From the NCBI GenBank assembly GCA_016190895.1, contig JACPPR010000011.1, positions 1 to 44,580 of the forward strand: a stretch of 44,580 nucleotides of DNA. Reading direction: 5' to 3'. The position numbers were made by a program, and so were the translations under genes. The DNA is from Chloroflexota bacterium (GTDB taxonomy: Bacteria; Chloroflexota; Dehalococcoidia; Dehalococcoidales; UBA2162). The first letter of the stretch is position 1. Each line of letters begins with the position of its first letter. Positions 17,456 through 25,531 of this stretch are shown here, one piece after another. Below the pieces are notes generated by a model. That model was not told where the DNA came from, did not search any database, and was given only the letters and a program-made list of their open reading frames with translations.

Positions 17456-18862
17456 CTAATCCAGAATTACCTCATCCCCATACTTCGGCACGGTAACGTC
17501 CCAGTTTTTGTATTTTCTGAGGAAGTCGGCGAAGGACTGAGCGGATTCAGGCTCACCGTGAACAACGAAGATTTGCCGGGGAGGCTTCTGGAGAGCGGAA
17601 AGCCATTTGACCAGGTCATTTCTATCGGCGTGCGCTGAGAAACCACGCAGTTGAATGATTTTGGCTTTGACCGGATAGTACTGACCGAGAATCCTGACCT
17701 CTTTTGCGCCATCGACAATCAACCTGCCGAGCGTGCCCACCGCCTGATAGCCGATAAAAAGGACGGTGCTCTCCGGCCGCGCGATGTTGGTCACCAGGTG
17801 ATGCTTGATTCTGCCGCCAGTGACCATCCCGGAGCCGGCAATAATGATGACCGTCCCTTTGATATGGTTGATCGCTTTCGATTCCTCCACGGTCTCCACC
17901 ATTTTCAAGCCCGGGAAATCAAAAGGCGACGTGTCAGGGTGTATGTGGTCCATCAATTCCTTATTTAGTAAATCATAGTTACGCTTGAAAACCTCGGTTA
18001 TTTTTATTGCCATCGGGCTGTCGAGGAAGACCAAGAGATGAGGTATGCGGTTTTCATTGACCAGGTTATTCAGGTGGTAAAGGAGTTCCTGAGCGCGTTG
18101 GAGGGCAAAGCTAGGAATGACGATGTTGCCGCCGGCTTGCCAGGTCGAATTCACAATATCAGCCAGACTATCGCAGACATCGGGTTCTTCCCAATGGATT
18201 CTATCACCGTAGGTAGATTCAACGAGAATGTAGTCCACCTTGGAAAAGATGCTCGGGTCTTGCAGAATCGGCCTGTCCCACCTGCCCACATCTCCGGAGA
18301 AGACGAGCACGCGGTGCTCACCTCCTTGTGTAACCGTTACTTTCACCATCGATGAGCCGAGAACATGGCCGGCATCACAGAACTCGGCGATAACGCCATT
18401 ACCAACCTGAACAGGCTCCATATAGTTCACCGGCGCAAAAAGAGGGGCAGTGGCTTTAGCGTCCTCTGCAGTATAGAGCGGAATCTCGGGGTGGGGACCC
18501 TTCCTCTTCTCCCGCTGGTGACGCTTCTTCTTAAATGCAGCATCTTCTTCCTGAAGGTGGGCGGCATCATGGAGCACGATTTGAGCGATTTCAGAAGTGG
18601 CGGCGGTACAATAGATTTTCCCCCGGAAACCATCCTTCGCCAGCTTGGGTAAGAGGCCGCTATGATCGACATGAGCGTGGGTCAGGAGGACAGCATCGAT
18701 ATCCTTGGGGGGCACCGGAAAAGGGTCCCAGTTCCGGCTGGCAAACTGCCTCTCCTGGAATAATCCGCAGTCAACCAGAAGCTTGGTATTATTTGCCTCC
18801 AGCAGGTACCGCGAGCCGGCGACATTGCCAGCTCCGCCCAGAAAAGTAAGCTTAATGTTCAA
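17456..18862 (-). CDS. MBL fold beta-CASP ribonuclease (CPSF/YSH1-like)
   Basis: This 468-residue protein has the metallo-beta-lactamase motif HAHVDH at residues 62-67 (THAHVDHSG). GHVLGSSMV and SGDVGRWDRPIL supply further metal ligands. The beta-CASP region includes VESTYGDR, IPSFALQRAQELL and GSGMVTGGRI, and the C-terminal GFSAHADR and VVHGEPESA motifs complete the site. This group resembles the eukaryotic 3'-end cleavage factor CPSF73 and archaeal/bacterial aRNases, so RNA cleavage or 5'-3' trimming is expected. It ends next to a repeat and faces an intergenic MITE fragment at its 5' side. Confidence 0.92.
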   Translation of the reverse strand: MNIKLTFLGGAGNVAGSRYLLEANNTKLLVDCGLFQERQFASRNWDPFPVPPKDIDAVLLTHAHVDHSGLLPKLAKDGFRGKIYCTAATSEIAQIVLHDAAHLQEEDAAFKKKRHQREKRKGPHPEIPLYTAEDAKATAPLFAPVNYMEPVQVGNGVIAEFCDAGHVLGSSMVKVTVTQGGEHRVLVFSGDVGRWDRPILQDPSIFSKVDYILVESTYGDRIHWEEPDVCDSLADIVNSTWQAGGNIVIPSFALQRAQELLYHLNNLVNENRIPHLLVFLDSPMAIKITEVFKRNYDLLNKELMDHIHPDTSPFDFPGLKMVETVEESKAINHIKGTVIIIAGSGMVTGGRIKHHLVTNIARPESTVLFIGYQAVGTLGRLIVDGAKEVRILGQYYPVKAKIIQLRGFSAHADRNDLVKWLSALQKPPRQIFVVHGEPESAQSFADFLRKYKNWDVTVPKYGDEVILD

Positions 18863-18929
18863 GTTATCCCCCGTTCTTGTTTCTCACTAATAATACTAGC
18901 AAATGGGGGGAAATGCCAGTGTAACCCTC

Positions 18930-19003
18930 GAGATTACTTCGCAATCTTGATAAATCTTACGGATTGCCACGTCCTTCGGCTGTAGGACTCGCAATGACAG
19001 ATG
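18930..19003. repeat. Fragment of a CATTGCGA-type palindromic element
   Basis: This contains GATTACTTCGCAATCTT, GGATTGCCACG and GGACTCGCAATGACAG. These are the same inner motifs (CATTGCGA and GCAATC) found in the elements at 27728-27887 and 39160-39318, but without clear terminal repeats. Confidence 0.5.
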
Positions 19004-19084
19004 TAGCGCCCTATCCAATTCAGGAAGGATTCTGTATAATAGTCCTCAATTAACAGAGAAAAGATTGAGGGAGGCAAACAATTC

Positions 19085-19597
19085 ATGGAACTAATCGATT
19101 TCGCTCAGACGGCGCTTCAAGGCTCACAGCGGGCCATCAAGAGAGCTACCGACGGCCTGACGGCGCAAGAGCTAGCCTGGCAGCCCAAGCCGGACGCTAA
19201 CTCGATAGGACTTATCCTTTTCCACAATGCCCGTTCCGAAGACACCTTTATCCAATCAACCATCCAGCAAACGCCGACCGAGTGGGAAGCCGGAAAATGG
19301 CACAGCAAGCTCGGCATGCTGGAGACCCAGCCCGGCGCCGGCTACACGCAAGAGCAGGTGGCCACTTTTAGGGCTCCGGCGCTGGCAGATTTGCTAGCCT
19401 ATGCCGATGCGGTGCGGGCTAAGACCACTGACTATGTTAAAGGGCTGACGCCGGCTAAATGCGACCAGAAGGTAACCTGGGGACGCACGGGAGAATTCAC
19501 CATCGGCGCCCTGCTCGCCCTCGTGATAAATCACTCTTCCCAGCACGCCGGGGAAGTCTCCTATTTGCGCGGCCTGCAGCGCGGGGCGAATAAGTAG
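19085..19597 (+). CDS. DinB-like four-helix metalloenzyme
   Basis: This 170-residue protein fits the DinB/DUF664 fold: a four-helix bundle with three histidines (H47 in LFHNARSED; two in INHSSQHAGEVSYLRG near the C-terminus) forming a metal site. Relatives include thiol S-transferases using bacillithiol or mycothiol. Which thiol, if any, applies here is unknown. The ribosome site GAGGGAGG precedes the ATG. A TATAAT (19035-19040) upstream is a plausible -10 box, but its -35 is weak. Confidence 0.85.
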   Translation: MELIDFAQTALQGSQRAIKRATDGLTAQELAWQPKPDANSIGLILFHNARSEDTFIQSTIQQTPTEWEAGKWHSKLGMLETQPGAGYTQEQVATFRAPALADLLAYADAVRAKTTDYVKGLTPAKCDQKVTWGRTGEFTIGALLALVINHSSQHAGEVSYLRGLQRGANK

Positions 19598-19609
19598 AGA
19601 ACGCCTAAA

Positions 19610-19712
19610 CATCTCCCTTTCGTAAAGAGCCTGCCCTGAGCTTGCCGAAGGGGAGATTGAGAGGGATTTAGGTTCAAAATCCCCCTTATTCCCCCTTTTT
19701 CAAAGGGGGGAG
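19610..19712. repeat. Intergenic CTCAATCTCCC-type repeat
   Basis: CATCTCCCTTTCGTAAAG, then GGGGAGATTGAGAGGGATTTAG and CCCCCTTTTTCAAAGGGGGG. Same family as 4129-4202, here in the opposite block order. Confidence 0.7.
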
Positions 19713-19769
19713 ACCGCCCGATTCACATCAAGCACTTTTATTAAAGAGAGGAACTTCAAGGAGACGAAA

Positions 19770-20168
19770 ATGGCTTTGGAAGAAGAAATCCTGAAAAGTA
19801 ACCGCGTCATCGCTATAGTCGGCCTGTCTGCCAACCCGGAGCGGCCGAGCAATGAGGTCGCCAGATACCTCAAGGGAAAAGGCTACACCATCATCCCGGT
19901 CAATCCGAATGAAAAGGAGATACTCGGCGAGACCTGCTACCCCGACCTGAACTCAATCCCCGGCAAGGTGGAAGTGGTGGATGTCTTCAGGCGGGCGGAA
20001 GACACCCCGCCCATCGCCCGCGAGGCGGTCAAGAAAGGCGCCGCCGTGCTCTGGCTACAGGAGGGCATCGTGAATGAAGAGGCAGCCGCCATCGCCCGCC
20101 AGGCAGGGCTTCAGGTGGTCATGGACAAGTGTATGAAGAAGGAACATGAGAAATTGACTGCTAAGTAG
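19770..20168 (+). CDS. CoA-binding domain protein (YccU-like)
   Basis: This 132-residue Rossmann-type CoA-binding protein has an N-terminal IAIVGLSANPERPSNEVARYLKGKGY, PVNPNEKEILGETCYPDL, and a late VVMDKCMKKEH. These match the small stand-alone CoA_binding_2 proteins. The family binds CoA or acyl-CoA, but its catalytic role is not known. AAGGAGA precedes the ATG. The hairpin at 20192-20226 ends the unit. Its neighbour downstream is a CoA-transferase, so a CoA-metabolism link is possible. Confidence 0.9.
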   Translation: MALEEEILKSNRVIAIVGLSANPERPSNEVARYLKGKGYTIIPVNPNEKEILGETCYPDLNSIPGKVEVVDVFRRAEDTPPIAREAVKKGAAVLWLQEGIVNEEAAAIARQAGLQVVMDKCMKKEHEKLTAK

Positions 20169-20191
20169 CTAAGTGACTAGCGTCAAGAAGA

Positions 20192-20226
20192 GTGGGGAGG
20201 CCGAGATTCTGCCTCCCCACTTCGTT
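20192..20226 (+). terminator. Rho-independent-like terminator after the CoA-binding gene
   Basis: The stem GTGGGGAGGC / GCCTCCCCAC with a 9-base loop is followed by the T-rich TTCGTTCT. Confidence 0.75.
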
Positions 20227-20259
20227 CTCCTTGAGCACCTCATGAACTGCCCCACGACT

Positions 20260-20284
20260 GCACAGGCGGGGACGCCTGTGCCAC
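20260..20284. repeat. 25-bp palindromic repeat, copy 3
   Basis: Same 25-base unit as at 8658, located between convergent genes just before the 3' end of the CaiB-like gene. Confidence 0.8.
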
Positions 20285-20305
20285 TTTTGAGATTTGAGCC
20301 CTTGC

Positions 20306-21523
20306 TTAGAGTATAACCACCTTCTCTTTCAGCCCGGCGATGTCCTCCCAGCCATAGCCAAGCTCGAGGAGGATTTCTTCCGTGTTCTGGCCGATCTCCG
20401 GCGCGGGGCCTTTGATAGTGGCCGGATTATTGGAGAAATTGACCGGGCTGGCTACCATCGGCACTTTGCCGTCCGGGTGATTGAGGTCAACGAAGAAGTT
20501 ATTGGCCAGCGCCTGCGGGTCTTCCGTGACCTCGGTGGGAGATTGCACCCGCGCCCAGATGAGGTTGTTTGCCCGGCAGCGCTCCTCCCAGTAGGCGATG
20601 GGCTGCGAGGCGAAGGTCTCATCCAGAATTTCAATCAGCTCGGCATTGTTTATCCGGCGGGCTTCCATGCTGTTGAAACGCTCGTCGTTGGTCAGCTCGG
20701 GCTTTTCGATTGCCTTGCAGAAGCCGGGCCAGAACGGGTCCGGCCGCAGCATGCCGAGGCAGAGCCACCGGTCATCGCCGCAGCGGTAAGACGACCAGAG
20801 CGGATTGGCAACCCTCTTACGGTTGTCCTTCGGTAACTCGTTAGCCACCAGAGCAACCTGGATGTCCCCGCTGAGAATCCAGACGCCCGACTGGAAGAGC
20901 GAGCAATCCACTCTCTGCCCTTCGCCGGTCTTTTCCCGGTGCCACAAGGCAGCCAGCACTCCAGATACCACGTGGGCAGCGACGGCCCTGTCCATCATGC
21001 CGCCGCGCTGGGTTGGAGGAGTATCACCCTCTTCGCCGATGATGTACTGATATCCGGCACGCGCCCAGGCTGATACGCGGTCATAGCCCGGCATATCTTT
21101 ATCGGGTCCCTTCCTGCCGACAGCATTCAGGAAACCGTAGATGATTCTGGGATTGACCTTCTTCAAGTCCTCGTAGGTCATCTTAAGGTTCTGGAGCGCC
21201 TTGTCCTCGTTGTTGGTAAGGAAGATATCAGCGCTCTTGACCATCTTGTAGACAACGTCTCTGCCGGCCTGCTGTTTCAGGTCGATTGCGATACTCTTCT
21301 TGCCCCTGTTGATCAGCTCAAACCTCGGGTTCACATTGGCGCCGTCTATTGTCAGGTAGACGGAAGCGCCCTGGATGCGGCGCGTGCCACGGAACTGGTC
21401 GCCGGTGAGCGGCTCAATCTTGGTGACATCAGCGCCCCAGTCCGCCAGCCAGACGCTGGCTGATGGAATCGCCTCCATAAGCTCCATAGAAAGTACTTTC
21501 AGACCCTCGAGTAGACCTGCCAT
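20306..21523 (-). CDS. CaiB/BaiF family (class III) CoA-transferase
   Basis: This 405-residue protein has the family-III layout: LEGLKVLSMELMEAIPSASVWLADWGADVTKIE at the N-terminus, INRGKKSIAIDLK, and the catalytic aspartate region GGMMDRAVAAH (D178, formyl-CoA transferase D169 equivalent). The C-terminus has PEIGQNTEEILLELGY. It would move CoA between two carboxylic acids. The substrate is not predictable, although AGYQYIIGEEGDTPPTQ is unlike oxalate-specific members. AAGGAGA precedes the ATG. It is followed (upstream in the same direction) by a class I CoA-transferase pair, suggesting a shared acid-degradation pathway. Confidence 0.92.
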   Translation of the reverse strand: MAGLLEGLKVLSMELMEAIPSASVWLADWGADVTKIEPLTGDQFRGTRRIQGASVYLTIDGANVNPRFELINRGKKSIAIDLKQQAGRDVVYKMVKSADIFLTNNEDKALQNLKMTYEDLKKVNPRIIYGFLNAVGRKGPDKDMPGYDRVSAWARAGYQYIIGEEGDTPPTQRGGMMDRAVAAHVVSGVLAALWHREKTGEGQRVDCSLFQSGVWILSGDIQVALVANELPKDNRKRVANPLWSSYRCGDDRWLCLGMLRPDPFWPGFCKAIEKPELTNDERFNSMEARRINNAELIEILDETFASQPIAYWEERCRANNLIWARVQSPTEVTEDPQALANNFFVDLNHPDGKVPMVASPVNFSNNPATIKGPAPEIGQNTEEILLELGYGWEDIAGLKEKVVIL

Positions 21524-21584
21524 TTCGTCTCCTTTTCGTTGCGTATTTTACGTATTACTTTATATAAGTGAGGGAAATAATCTT

Positions 21585-21626
21585 TGTCACCCTCACCTCA
21601 ATCCTCTCCCGTCAAGGGAGAGGAAG
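21585..21626. repeat. Palindromic repeat (CTCTCCC-GGGAGAG family)
   Basis: CACCCTCACCTCAATC followed by CTCTCCC-GTCAA-GGGAGAG. This is the inverted counterpart of the repeat at 2728-2820. Confidence 0.65.
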
Positions 21627-21675
21627 TGGACCCGAATTTCTGCAAATCCGTACTTGATGCTAGACATAGGGCAGT

Positions 21676-22506
21676 CTACCTCGCCGCAGGAGGTCCCGGC
21701 GGCCGGCCGCCGGGCGGCTGGATAGTGAAACTGGGTCGGGCAGCCACGATCTTCTCCTGGTAGACGCGCATCTCTTCCTCGGTAGGCGGTTCCGTGTCCT
21801 TCAAGTCTTTAGCTATTCTGACATCCCAGCTAAGCTCATCCTTAACCTTCTGAAGGGTCACCCCGCAGCCGGCGTGCACCGATCTTAGTGTCATCTCCCT
21901 GTCCTCAAAGGAATAAATAGCCAGGTCGGTAATCACAGCCACCGGTCCGGTGTTCGGCGGCAGACCGGCCTCTTCCCGCCGTCCCGGTTTGCCATCGAAG
22001 TAGCCGGGGCAGGTGTTGAAATCGACCTTCTCCAGGAATCTGCGCTTGCTTTGCTCGAGAATAACGATAGTGCGTCCGCAGAAGCTCATCACGTCATTGC
22101 CCCCACCGCTGCCTGGCCAGCGATGAATAGGATTGCGGTAGTCGCCGACCGCGGTATCATTGACATTCCCGTGGCGGTCGATTTGCCCACCCCCCATAAA
22201 ACCGGTTGTGATGTAGCCAGCCTGCGCAAGGCAGTTCACGTAAAACAGCCCGGATAGCTGTTCGGCGTAGGACTGCGAGCCGAGGGTATCCGTAGCCCTG
22301 GGTATCGGGAAAAGGCTGGCTCTGACAATGCCGTTTTCGATGATAATGGTGCAGTTAGAGGCGTGGTAATTCTTGGCCAAAACGCCGGCCTGCATGGGCA
22401 GCCCCACTCCCACATATACGGTATCCGTGTTCTTAATCATGCGGGCAGCCGAGATAACCATCTGGTCGAAGGCGGTGTAATCGGTAGCGTACTTTTTCTC
22501 AGGCAT
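21676..22506 (-). CDS. Class I CoA-transferase, subunit B-like
   Basis: This 276-residue protein is related to glutaconate CoA-transferase subunit B and the IpdB group. The motif IIIENGI places Glu57 where the catalytic Glu54 of GctB lies, and GFMGGGQID with NVNDTAVGDY is the typical glycine loop region. LRSVHAGCGVTLQKV and the tail resemble 3-oxoacid/ketoacid CoA-transferases. It ends in an unusual Pro/Gly-rich tail (QPPGGRPPGPPAAR). The ribosome site GGAGGT precedes the ATG. The partner subunit lies 250 bp upstream at 22757-23656. Confidence 0.88.
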   Translation of the reverse strand: MPEKKYATDYTAFDQMVISAARMIKNTDTVYVGVGLPMQAGVLAKNYHASNCTIIIENGIVRASLFPIPRATDTLGSQSYAEQLSGLFYVNCLAQAGYITTGFMGGGQIDRHGNVNDTAVGDYRNPIHRWPGSGGGNDVMSFCGRTIVILEQSKRRFLEKVDFNTCPGYFDGKPGRREEAGLPPNTGPVAVITDLAIYSFEDREMTLRSVHAGCGVTLQKVKDELSWDVRIAKDLKDTEPPTEEEMRVYQEKIVAARPSFTIQPPGGRPPGPPAAR

Positions 22507-22756
22507 TTCGTTACCTCCAAGCTTATACTGAAAATCCGAAGCACGAAACTCTAAATTCTAGACAAGTTCATCCCGATTGCATCGGGACAAAATCTAAAGT
22601 TCTAAGGAAACCCAAATGCTACAATGCCAACACAACTTCTTAATGGCATTTGTCCTTTGACATTTATTTGGCATTTGAGCTTTGATATTTGAATTTATTT
22701 AGTATTTCGATATTCGAATTTAGGTTCACAATTTTCCACAAACGTTAGTTCTCGGA
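22507..22756. other. AT-rich intergenic stretch between the CoA-transferase subunits
   Basis: No gene is seen. It has a small palindrome ATCCCGATTGCATCGGGA (about 22568-22585) and AT-rich, near-repetitive words (TTTGGCATTTGAGCTTTGA and TATTTGAATTTA). Repeat-type DNA has probably been inserted between two genes whose products should work as one enzyme. Confidence 0.5.
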
Positions 22757-23656
22757 CTAAATACCCGTAATCACGGGGTCGCTCTTAGCCGGATTCTGAA
22801 TCTTGATTTTATCAAGAAAATCGGGTCCGTTCACCTTCTTCAGGTTCTCCAGATACTCGTTCCAGTCCTTCACCCCCCAGACGGCCGCCTGCATATAGGC
22901 GTTATAGGCTTCCTCACTTGTCATCATGCCTATTGCGCCCGGACCATCGTTATAGCAGCCGGCGAGGTGGACAGGGTAAGCGCCGAAGGGCTGCTCGACG
23001 ACAGCATTGACCCTGAAGCCGGAGATTATGGTCCGGTTCGGGTCCCGCCGGATGACATCGCCATCGACAATCTTCTCTGTCGTGATGATGATTTTCTTGC
23101 TGGCGTTGATACCCTCATGGTCTACTCCGAGAGTCCCCCATCTCTGGGCATTGCCTTCGGCATCGCACCTCTGCACGTGGAGGATACCCACGTCCGGCAC
23201 CACCGCCTTGACCAGGCCGATTTTCCCGGTGCCGAAAGGGTCGTCTATCGATATGATGTTCTCGTTATATTTCAGCATATCGGAGCCAATCTGGCTCCTG
23301 GTCGGCATAAAGGGCACCCCCATGTAGCCGGCCTGGAGAGCCTGGGCGATACCGAAGTGAGAGTATTCCACAAAGCGTGGGAATTTGCCCAATGCCCTGG
23401 CTCGTTGCAACTGATACGAGCGCTTTTCATCCAGTTGATAGTAGCCGGTTAGCACCGTATCCACCAGGCCTTCACTGACAAGCAGTCCAGTATTCGCCAG
23501 CAAGGCTATAATCGTCAGGTGGTCGATTTTCTGGCGCACTATCTCATGCACTGCCGCCGAGGGCGAGCCGTGCTGCGCCCCGCCGATAAAGAGCAGGTCG
23601 CCACTCTTGACATTTTTTGAGATGGCTTCACTCATCGTCATTACCTTACTGCTCAA
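22757..23656 (-). CDS. Class I CoA-transferase, subunit A-like
   Basis: This 299-residue protein resembles glutaconate CoA-transferase subunit A/IpdA: MSEAISKNVKSGDLLFIGGAQHGSPSAAVHEIVRQ, a YMGVPFMPTRSQIGSDML segment, and DVGILHVQRCDAEGNAQRWG. With the B-like subunit it should make an A2B2-type or larger CoA-transferase, or an IpdAB-like hydrolase that opens a ring CoA thioester. The start is TTG at 23656, chosen because AGGAGGT lies 6 bases upstream. Confidence 0.88.
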   Translation of the reverse strand: MSSKVMTMSEAISKNVKSGDLLFIGGAQHGSPSAAVHEIVRQKIDHLTIIALLANTGLLVSEGLVDTVLTGYYQLDEKRSYQLQRARALGKFPRFVEYSHFGIAQALQAGYMGVPFMPTRSQIGSDMLKYNENIISIDDPFGTGKIGLVKAVVPDVGILHVQRCDAEGNAQRWGTLGVDHEGINASKKIIITTEKIVDGDVIRRDPNRTIISGFRVNAVVEQPFGAYPVHLAGCYNDGPGAIGMMTSEEAYNAYMQAAVWGVKDWNEYLENLKKVNGPDFLDKIKIQNPAKSDPVITGI

Positions 23657-23763
23657 ATCAGCACCTCCTGTTACTCTTGAAGAAATCTCTTTCGGAGAAA
23701 GGCGGGATGGAAAGAAAAGAATGGAAAAGCAAAATTACTCACGCTTTTCGCCGTAGTTTAGCC

Positions 23764-24375
23764 TTATTTAGCAGATTTGTCAACGAGTTTCTCCCACGCC
23801 TTCTTGACTCCTCGCTTCATCTCATCGAGACTGCCATCATTGCTGATAACCACATGGGCACGCTTGATTTTTTCCTCATTGGACATTTGAGCGCGGATAC
23901 GGGCTTTGGTCTGTTCTTCAGTCATCCCTCGCTGTTCTTTCATGCGTTTGACAACGACGCCCTCCGGGCTGACAGTGACCCAGATTTCATCCACCAGCTT
24001 ATCCCAATCAGCATCGGTCTCGAGCAGGACGGCTGCTTCCATCACTACCACGGGTACGCCCTGTTTCCGGTATTCGGCAAGCTTGTCTTCCATCATTTTC
24101 CGCATGCGCCTGTGCATAATGTGGTTCAGCTTTGCCAGAGCCTCGGGATTGCCGAAGACGATGGGTCCCAGTTTCTTGCGGTCAATCTCACCGTCCGGGC
24201 CGAGGACTTCATGCCCGAACGCAGCTACTATTTCCTGCTTGATGTCACTCCTGGTGAGCGCTTCGTGGCCCACTTTATCAGCATCGATTATTGTTGCGCC
24301 CATCTCAGCCAGGTACTGTGAAACAGTGCTCTTGCCGCTACCGATACCGCCCGTAAGACCGATAATTCTTGTCAT
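23764..24375 (-). CDS. coaE: Dephospho-CoA kinase
   Basis: This 203-residue P-loop kinase catalyses the last step of CoA synthesis. GLTGGIGSGKS (Walker A, residues 9-16), IDADKVGHE and the lid motif RMKEQRGMTEEQTKARI are characteristic. It lies between the CoA-transferase pair and comF on the same strand. Confidence 0.96.
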   Translation of the reverse strand: MTRIIGLTGGIGSGKSTVSQYLAEMGATIIDADKVGHEALTRSDIKQEIVAAFGHEVLGPDGEIDRKKLGPIVFGNPEALAKLNHIMHRRMRKMMEDKLAEYRKQGVPVVVMEAAVLLETDADWDKLVDEIWVTVSPEGVVVKRMKEQRGMTEEQTKARIRAQMSNEEKIKRAHVVISNDGSLDEMKRGVKKAWEKLVDKSAK

Positions 24376-24408
24376 ATTCCTTCCTTGATATTCAATACTG
24401 CTATTATT

Positions 24409-25110
24409 CTATATCTCTCTGGCTACGGTCAGTCCCCACACAGAGATAGCCCCGGCTGCTTTCAGCGCCTGAGCGCAGGCATTCAAGGTAGCCCCGGAGG
24501 TGGCCACATCATCGATAAGGATTACCTGACGATTCCGCAGCCGGTCGTCACGGCAAACAAACGCCTCGGAGACGTTACTCCGTCTTTCTTCGACAGTAGC
24601 CGTTCTCGCCTGAGGAGAGGTGGGTTGCCGACGAGTGAGGCAGTCATCCACCACCGATAGATTAGTCAGTTTGCCTAGCTCGGCAGCCAGCAGCCCGGAT
24701 TGATTGTAGCCGCGCTCTTTCAATCGCTTCAGGTGCAGGGGCACCGGAACCAGAACGTCCCCAGACAGCGGGTGGGCGACCAGAAAATCATTCAGTAAGA
24801 GGGCAAGGGGAGCCGCTAAAGCTCTAATATTCCTGTATTTTAGCTGGTGAATTGCCTGCCGCATCGCTCCCTCGAAGCGAAACGGGGAGCGGATACCATC
24901 TATCTCGGCTTGCCAGCTAACGCAGCTTGAGCAAAGCACGCCACTCGGTTGGGGTCTGCCGCAGCGGGGGCAGAGCGGAGGGGCAACGATGAGGAGTGAG
25001 TTTCGACAGGAGGGACAGATAAAAGACCCACCCTTCCCACAGCCAACACACCACTGCGGGAAGAGAAGGTCCAGTGCCATCCTCTTAAATTCGGTCACTT
25101 GAGGAAGCAC
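24409..25110 (-). CDS. comF: ComF family phosphoribosyltransferase-like protein
   Basis: This 233-residue protein has an N-terminal double zinc ribbon (CVGCG, CPSC, CPRCG, CSSC) followed by a type I PRTase domain with VILIDDVATSGATL and the VPVPLHLKRLKERGYNQSGLLA segment. In naturally competent bacteria ComF takes part in DNA uptake. No other competence gene is in the window. A GTG start at 25110 is given; the ATG at 25080 also fits the family well. Confidence 0.92.
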   Translation of the reverse strand: MLPQVTEFKRMALDLLFPQWCVGCGKGGSFICPSCRNSLLIVAPPLCPRCGRPQPSGVLCSSCVSWQAEIDGIRSPFRFEGAMRQAIHQLKYRNIRALAAPLALLLNDFLVAHPLSGDVLVPVPLHLKRLKERGYNQSGLLAAELGKLTNLSVVDDCLTRRQPTSPQARTATVEERRSNVSEAFVCRDDRLRNRQVILIDDVATSGATLNACAQALKAAGAISVWGLTVAREI

Positions 25111-25155
25111 AATTGCCGTCCGTTGATTTTAAGCTTTGGGGTTACTGCCAGTGAC

Positions 25156-25371
25156 TTAGCGGGGGCGATTAGTGTTATGGAGCGTTCCACTCATGATGGG
25201 TTCATCGATATAGACATCGCCGTTCCTGATCTTCAGGTTGAAGCCGCATTCAGGATTGGTGCAAACCCAGGCTTTATATTGAATATTGGCTCCCTGACTG
25301 CCAAAATCAGACAGAGGCACCAGGTCTCCGGCTTTGCATCGCTGACACTTGGGGAAATTAGGCTGTTCCAC
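25156..25371 (-). CDS. Small zinc-ribbon protein divergent from bacterioferritin
   Basis: This 71-residue protein has CQRC and CTNPEC cysteine pairs, about 24 residues apart, forming a zinc ribbon or rubredoxin-like knuckle. The GTG start at 25371 is chosen because GGGAGG lies 8 bases upstream and a well-formed promoter (25408-25436) maps just before it. A longer reading frame to 25557 would run across both promoters and into the bacterioferritin gene. The family is not recognised. Divergence from bfr suggests shared control by iron or redox state. Confidence 0.7.
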   Translation of the reverse strand: MEQPNFPKCQRCKAGDLVPLSDFGSQGANIQYKAWVCTNPECGFNLKIRNGDVYIDEPIMSGTLHNTNRPR

Positions 25372-25407
25372 GAGGTCCACCTCCCAACCAGAATTCAAAT
25401 TTTCTTC

Positions 25408-25436
25408 AGTATACACTACAACGTTGCTCTTGGCAA
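25408..25436 (-). promoter_or_regulatory. Promoter of the zinc-ribbon gene
   Basis: Read on the minus strand, TTGCCA (25431-25436) and TATACT (25408-25413) have a 17-bp spacer. The start of transcription would be about 30 bases before the GTG at 25371. Confidence 0.75.
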
Positions 25437-25462
25437 TAGATTGGAAATCGGAAACATACGTA

Positions 25463-25491
25463 TTAAATACCACTATTATGTGTGCTATAAT
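25463..25491 (+). promoter_or_regulatory. Promoter of the bacterioferritin gene
   Basis: The extended -10 box TGCTATAAT (25483-25491) is 17 bp after TTAAAT (25463-25468), a weak -35. The leader to the ATG at 25532 is about 35 bases with a strong AAGGAGG. Confidence 0.75.
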
Positions 25492-25531
25492 AAAAAAAGC
25501 TTGCCCGAATAAAAAGGAGGTATACAGGAAT

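Noticed and set aside
20294-20836. 180-codon forward frame
   Set aside because: Antisense to the CaiB-like gene.
22600-22740. Possible replication origin (AT-rich repeats)
   Set aside because: No DnaA-box cluster (TTATCCACA type) and no dnaA/dnaN genes nearby.
23617-24321. 234-codon forward frame
   Set aside because: Antisense to coaE and the CoA-transferase start; no ribosome site and no recognisable domain.
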